From the NCBI GenBank assembly GCA_035700805.1, contig DASSOG010000003.1, forward strand, positions 52,502 through 116,501: a stretch of DNA of 64,000 bases, read 5' to 3'. Of the stretch, positions 60,991 to 64,000 are shown in pieces. The translations under genes were made by a program, and so were the position numbers. The stretch is from JAGWRI01 sp035700805 (GTDB lineage: Bacteria > Gemmatimonadota > Gemmatimonadetes > Gemmatimonadales > Gemmatimonadaceae). The number at the start of each line of letters is the position of its first letter. Positions within the stretch are counted from its first letter, which is position 1. The notes below the pieces were generated by a model, which saw only the letters and a list, made by a program, of their open reading frames with translations, did not search any database and was not told where the DNA came from.

Positions 60991-61751
60991 CCATGCCAGA
61001 CTCCACACCCAGACTGCGTTCGGTGGCGCACTACACGCCGCTCACGCCGCTCGACCTGCACACCTGGCGGCTCTCGGTGCTGGTGCCGGTCTTCAACGAG
61101 GCCAGTACCATCGACGCCGTGCTCGACCGCATCCACGCCGCCCCGGTGGCCAAGGAGGTGGTGTGCGTGGATGATTGCTCCACCGATGGCACGCGTGAGC
61201 GGCTGCAGGCCCTCAAGGCCGCGGGCAAGATCCACCAGCTCATCCTCCAGGACCGCAACATGGGCAAGGGGGCGGCCATCCGGGCCGCCATTGCGGCGAG
61301 CACGGGCGAGGTGGTGATCGTGCAGGATGCCGACCTCGAATACTCGCCCACCGACTGGCCCACCCTGCTGGCGCCCATCATCGACGGGCGCGCTGATGCC
61401 TGCTTCGGCTCCCGGTTTCTCGGCGGGCCGCACCGCGTGCTGTATTACTGGCACTCGGTGGGCAACCGGATGCTTACGACGTTCAGCAACATGCTCTCCA
61501 ACCTGAACCTCACCGACATGGAAGTGTGTTATAAGGCCATCCGTGGAGACCTGGCTCGTTCGCTGCACCTCACGTCCAACCGGTTCGGCTTTGAGCCCGA
61601 AGTCACCGCCCGCCTGGCCCGGGCCAGGGCCCGCGTCTTCGAGGTGCCCGTGAGCTATTCCGGGCGCACCTACGCCGAAGGCAAGAAGATCAACTGGAAG
61701 GACGGCGTGGCCGCGTTCTGGCACATCCTCTACTACAACCTCTTCGCATGA
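60987..61751 (+). CDS. GT2 glycosyltransferase, dolichol-phosphate-mannose-synthase-like
   Basis: 254 residues: 'LSVLVPVFNEASTIDAVLDRI', 'VVCVDDCSTDGT', 'NMGKGAAIRAAIAASTGEVVIVQDADLEYSP' (DxD equivalent) and 'CFGSRFLGG'. The fold and motifs match DPM1/GtrB-type enzymes, which charge a polyprenyl phosphate with mannose or glucose at the cytoplasmic face. No C-terminal membrane helices are seen. ATGA overlaps on both sides place it between two GT-C transferases that could use its product. Confidence 0.88.
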   Translation: MTMPDSTPRLRSVAHYTPLTPLDLHTWRLSVLVPVFNEASTIDAVLDRIHAAPVAKEVVCVDDCSTDGTRERLQALKAAGKIHQLILQDRNMGKGAAIRAAIAASTGEVVIVQDADLEYSPTDWPTLLAPIIDGRADACFGSRFLGGPHRVLYYWHSVGNRMLTTFSNMLSNLNLTDMEVCYKAIRGDLARSLHLTSNRFGFEPEVTARLARARARVFEVPVSYSGRTYAEGKKINWKDGVAAFWHILYYNLFA

Positions 61752-63475
61752 GGCGCCGGGCCTGGTGGGCGCTGGGTGGGAGCATCGGCCTGCTGGCGCT
61801 GGCCGCGTCTGCCACGGGACTCCGCAACCAGTTCGCGTACGACGACGTGGACATGATCCAGATGGATGCCCGGGTGCACACCCTGGCCCACTGGTGGCAC
61901 CTGTTCGCGCAATCGTACTGGGCCCCCACCTGGGGCGGGGACGGCTACCGTCCGCTGACGGTCATTGGGTTTGCCGTGCAGTGGGCCGTGGGACACGGGA
62001 CACCGCTGATATACCACATCGTCAATGTCACGCTATACGTGGCCCTGTGCGTGGCGGTATTCTGGCTGATGGTGGGCGTCCTGCCCAGGGTGCCGGCCTG
62101 GATTGCCGCCGCGCTGTTTGCCGTGCATCCGGTGCATGTCGAGGCGGTGGGCAACGTGGTGGGGCAGTCGGAACTCACCACAGGGCTGCTCCTGGTGCTG
62201 GCCATGGGCATCTATATCCACGGGCGCCGTCGCGGGCCGCTGCCGGCGTGGAAGCAGGTGGCCATAGTAGTCCTCTACGGCCTGGCGATGCTCTTCAAGG
62301 AACACGGCATCACCCTGGTGGCCCTGGTGGTGCTGGCGGAGATCACCGTGGTGCCCGACGCCCGGCCGCTGCGTGTCCGGCTGGTGCAACTGCGCCCGTT
62401 CCTGCTGGGCATGGTGGCCATGGCCCTGGCCTATCTGTGGGCGCGCGGCGTGGTGCTCTCCGGTGGCCTCGCGGGGTTCCACCCCTACGCCCCGTTCCAG
62501 GGTCTCCACCTCTCCACCTCCGATCGCATCCTCACCATGATCGGCCTGTCGCCACAGTGGCTGCGGCTGTTCTACTGGCCGGCCCACCTGGCCACGGAGT
62601 ATGCGCCGCGCTACGTCACCATCGCGCAGGGGGTGGAGCTCTGGGAACTGCCCGGCCTGCTCCTCATCGTATCCACTCTCGGCCTGTTCTTTGCCACGCT
62701 GCGCAAGGCGCCCCTGGCGGCGTTCGGCATCGGCTGGGTGATCATCGCGCTGTCACCGGTCAGCAACTTCCTCCTGCCGGCGGGGTTCCTGATTGCCGAG
62801 CGGACGCTGCTGTTTCCGAGCGTCGGTGCGATGCTCCTGCTGGGGGCGCTCATTCCGTACTTCCACGACTGGCTGGCGTCGCGTCGCGTCGCCTGGGTGC
62901 TCGGCGTGGCCGTCGCGGGGCTGCTCGTGGCGGGCGCCTGGCGCAGCGCCATGCGGCAGAGAGTCTGGTACGATAACGAGACGCTGATGACGCAGATGGT
63001 GAAGGACACCCCCGACAGCTATCGGGCCCACTTCATGCTCGGCTCGTGGTACATGGACACCAAGCGGTCGCCTCAGGGCAATGCGGAATACCGCAAGGCC
63101 ATGCTGCTCTTCCCATTTGATCCGTCCATGGCCTTCAGCCTGGCCGAGAACTACCGCGTCCACGGGTTCTGCAAACAGGCCATCAAGCTCTACGGATTGG
63201 TTATCGAGCTCGACTCGACTTCCGCACTGGGGCGCCCGCAACTGGCTGCCTGCCTCCTGAAGGACAAGCAGTACCAGGCGGCCAGAATGGCGGCGCTGGA
63301 CGCCATGAGGCACGGCGCGCCGGTGGTGGCCATGCACTGGCTGGTCCTGCTGGCCGACAGCGCCGAAGCGCACCCAGGCGCGCCCGTGTCGGCAGGCCCC
63401 TCGGCCCGCAAAACGCCAGAGTCGTTGCAGAACACGCCTCCGGCCACACGGCCACGAGCACCGGCAACTCGCTAA
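61748..63475 (+). CDS. TMTC-like GT-C transferase with C-terminal TPRs
   Basis: 575 residues. About eleven membrane helices, with the catalytic-type 'FAYDDVDMIQMDARVH' after the first one, 'HPVHVEAV' and 'LFKEHGITL'. 'FLIAERTLLFPSVG' matches the AERxLYLPS motif of TMTC O-mannosyltransferases. The C-terminal about 130 residues form TPR-like helices ('SPQGNAEYRKAMLLFPFDPSMAFSLAENY', 'CKQAIKLYGLVIELDSTSALG'). It would glycosylate periplasmic proteins from a polyprenyl-linked sugar. ATGA overlap with the GT2 gene; last gene before the pilin. A proline-rich tail ends it. Confidence 0.85.
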   Translation: MRRRAWWALGGSIGLLALAASATGLRNQFAYDDVDMIQMDARVHTLAHWWHLFAQSYWAPTWGGDGYRPLTVIGFAVQWAVGHGTPLIYHIVNVTLYVALCVAVFWLMVGVLPRVPAWIAAALFAVHPVHVEAVGNVVGQSELTTGLLLVLAMGIYIHGRRRGPLPAWKQVAIVVLYGLAMLFKEHGITLVALVVLAEITVVPDARPLRVRLVQLRPFLLGMVAMALAYLWARGVVLSGGLAGFHPYAPFQGLHLSTSDRILTMIGLSPQWLRLFYWPAHLATEYAPRYVTIAQGVELWELPGLLLIVSTLGLFFATLRKAPLAAFGIGWVIIALSPVSNFLLPAGFLIAERTLLFPSVGAMLLLGALIPYFHDWLASRRVAWVLGVAVAGLLVAGAWRSAMRQRVWYDNETLMTQMVKDTPDSYRAHFMLGSWYMDTKRSPQGNAEYRKAMLLFPFDPSMAFSLAENYRVHGFCKQAIKLYGLVIELDSTSALGRPQLAACLLKDKQYQAARMAALDAMRHGAPVVAMHWLVLLADSAEAHPGAPVSAGPSARKTPESLQNTPPATRPRAPATR

Positions 63476-63499
63476 CCGACCGTGTATCATCGAGTTAGC
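63466..63499. promoter_or_regulatory. Inverted repeat upstream of the sigma-54 pilin promoter (possible PilR enhancer)
   Basis: Two overlapping symmetric pairs, AACTCG/CGAGTT (63466-63471 and 63491-63496) and GCTAAC/GTTAGC (63471-63476 and 63494-63499), centred about 33-36 bp before the sigma-54 -24 box. Enhancer sites for NtrC-type activators lie in this kind of position. It also overlaps the TMTC stop codon, so a terminator function is possible. Confidence 0.35.
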
Positions 63500-63514
63500 C
63501 GCTGGCCCCGGGTG

Positions 63515-63529
63515 TGGCATTGCTCTTGC
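63515..63529 (+). promoter_or_regulatory. Sigma-54 promoter of the pilin gene
   Basis: TGGCATTGCTCTTGC matches TGGCAc-N5-TTGC, with GG and GC separated by exactly ten bases. It lies 99 bp upstream of the pilin start. Together with the PilR-like activator (58001) this makes pilin a predicted RpoN-dependent gene. Confidence 0.85.
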
Positions 63530-63628
63530 CATTGTTGTCAGCGACGGCCGCACGGTGACGTGCGGTTGCACGTTCCCTCGCGGCAGGCCAGACCTGCCAC
63601 CTTCCCCACAGATCGGAGACCGCAAACC

Positions 63629-64000
63629 ATGCATCAGAATCGCAAGGGCTTCACGCTGATCGAGCTACTCATCGTGGTAGTGATCATCGGCATCCTGGCC
63701 GCCATCGCCATCCCGAAGTTCGCCAAGACCAAGGATCGCGCGTACGTGACCGCCATGAAGTCGGACCTGAAGAACCTGTCGCTGGCTGAGGAGGGTTTCT
63801 TCGTCGATTCGTCCAAGTACACCTCCGCACTCGATACGACCGGCCTCAACTTCAAGGTGACGTCGGGCGTGGGCACGCCGGATATCACGCCGGGCGCCGG
63901 GTTCTGGTCGGCCACGGTGTACCACACGCAGTATCCTGGTCACACCTGCGCGATTGCCATCAACACGGCCAATCCGCTGAGCACCACGGCTGGAGAGGGC
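63629..64000 (+). CDS. pilA: Type IV pilin/prepilin (3' end outside window)
   Basis: The first 124 residues are present. MHQNRKGFTLIELLIVVVII is a short prepilin leader cleaved G^F, with the conserved Glu5 of the mature protein and an N-terminal helix through 'AAIAIPKF'. The globular part has 'DLKNLSLAEEGFFVDSSKYTS', as in major-pilin-like proteins. CGGAGA precedes the ATG. Whether it is the major pilin or a minor one cannot be told; its own sigma-54 promoter favours major. The only cysteine seen so far is in HTCAIAIN. Confidence 0.9.
   Translation, partial: MHQNRKGFTLIELLIVVVIIGILAAIAIPKFAKTKDRAYVTAMKSDLKNLSLAEEGFFVDSSKYTSALDTTGLNFKVTSGVGTPDITPGAGFWSATVYHTQYPGHTCAIAINTANPLSTTAGEG

Overview
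The window is high-GC bacterial chromosome, densely coded on both strands. It carries many Sec-exported enzymes, lipoproteins with small Ig-like or DUF4397-like domains, a peptidase/propeller/beta-barrel fusion, and a Sec-type (clade II) nitrous oxide reductase. This mix fits Gemmatimonadota best. The assignment is inference from gene style; no rRNA is present.

Layout. (1) 1-4605 is a nitrogen-oxide cluster. A plus-strand operon (DUF542 protein, cupin, class II NirK, small haem-copper-like membrane protein, Crp/Fnr regulator) faces a minus-strand pair (DUF59 protein, polytopic haem-copper-like membrane protein). The shared promoter region holds two perfect GTGAC-N4-GTCAC operators. (2) 4754-24450 is mostly housekeeping and exported proteins: cyclophilin lipoprotein, serine hydrolase, ModA-like binding protein, tRNA-Asn, zincin metalloprotease, NiCoT nickel/cobalt permease, rhomboid, MFS/spermidine-synthase fusion, FMN hydroxy-acid oxidase, ABC metal importer, tyrosine phenol-lyase and M1 peptidase. 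(3) 24869-29527 (minus) is a TPP riboswitch driving a TonB receptor, followed by a hybrid histidine kinase and an unknown exported protein. (4) 29679-40297 holds GGDEF, IF-1, a Rieske/FAD oxidoreductase, Sua5, an M28 peptidase-PnuC-NR kinase operon, MATE, S41 protease and HSP15. (5) 40493-47967 is a second NirK plus a compact nos operon: nosZ, a membrane protein, a fused nosL-nosD, nosF, nosY and a cupredoxin lipoprotein. A strong intrinsic terminator closes it. (6) 48156-51316 is tetR-tolC-emrA, with a palindromic operator. (7) 51401-56169 (minus) holds the propeller/barrel fusion, ArfB and a CorC/HlyC CBS protein. (8) 56295-64000 is pilS-pilR, three membrane or polyprenyl-linked glycosyltransferase genes, and a type IV pilin under a near-consensus sigma-54 promoter, cut by the right edge.

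How the genes fit together. The two NirKs would reduce nitrite to NO, and NosZ would reduce N2O to N2, with the cupredoxin a plausible electron carrier. No complete NO reductase is visible, though haem-copper-like membrane proteins flank the first NirK. The most unusual item is the single-chain NosL-NosD, which would join the copper chaperone to the ABC-coupled maturation factor. Other notable points are the TPP aptamer that contains the ribosome binding site of the TonB receptor, and the glycosyltransferases placed between pilSR and the pilin.
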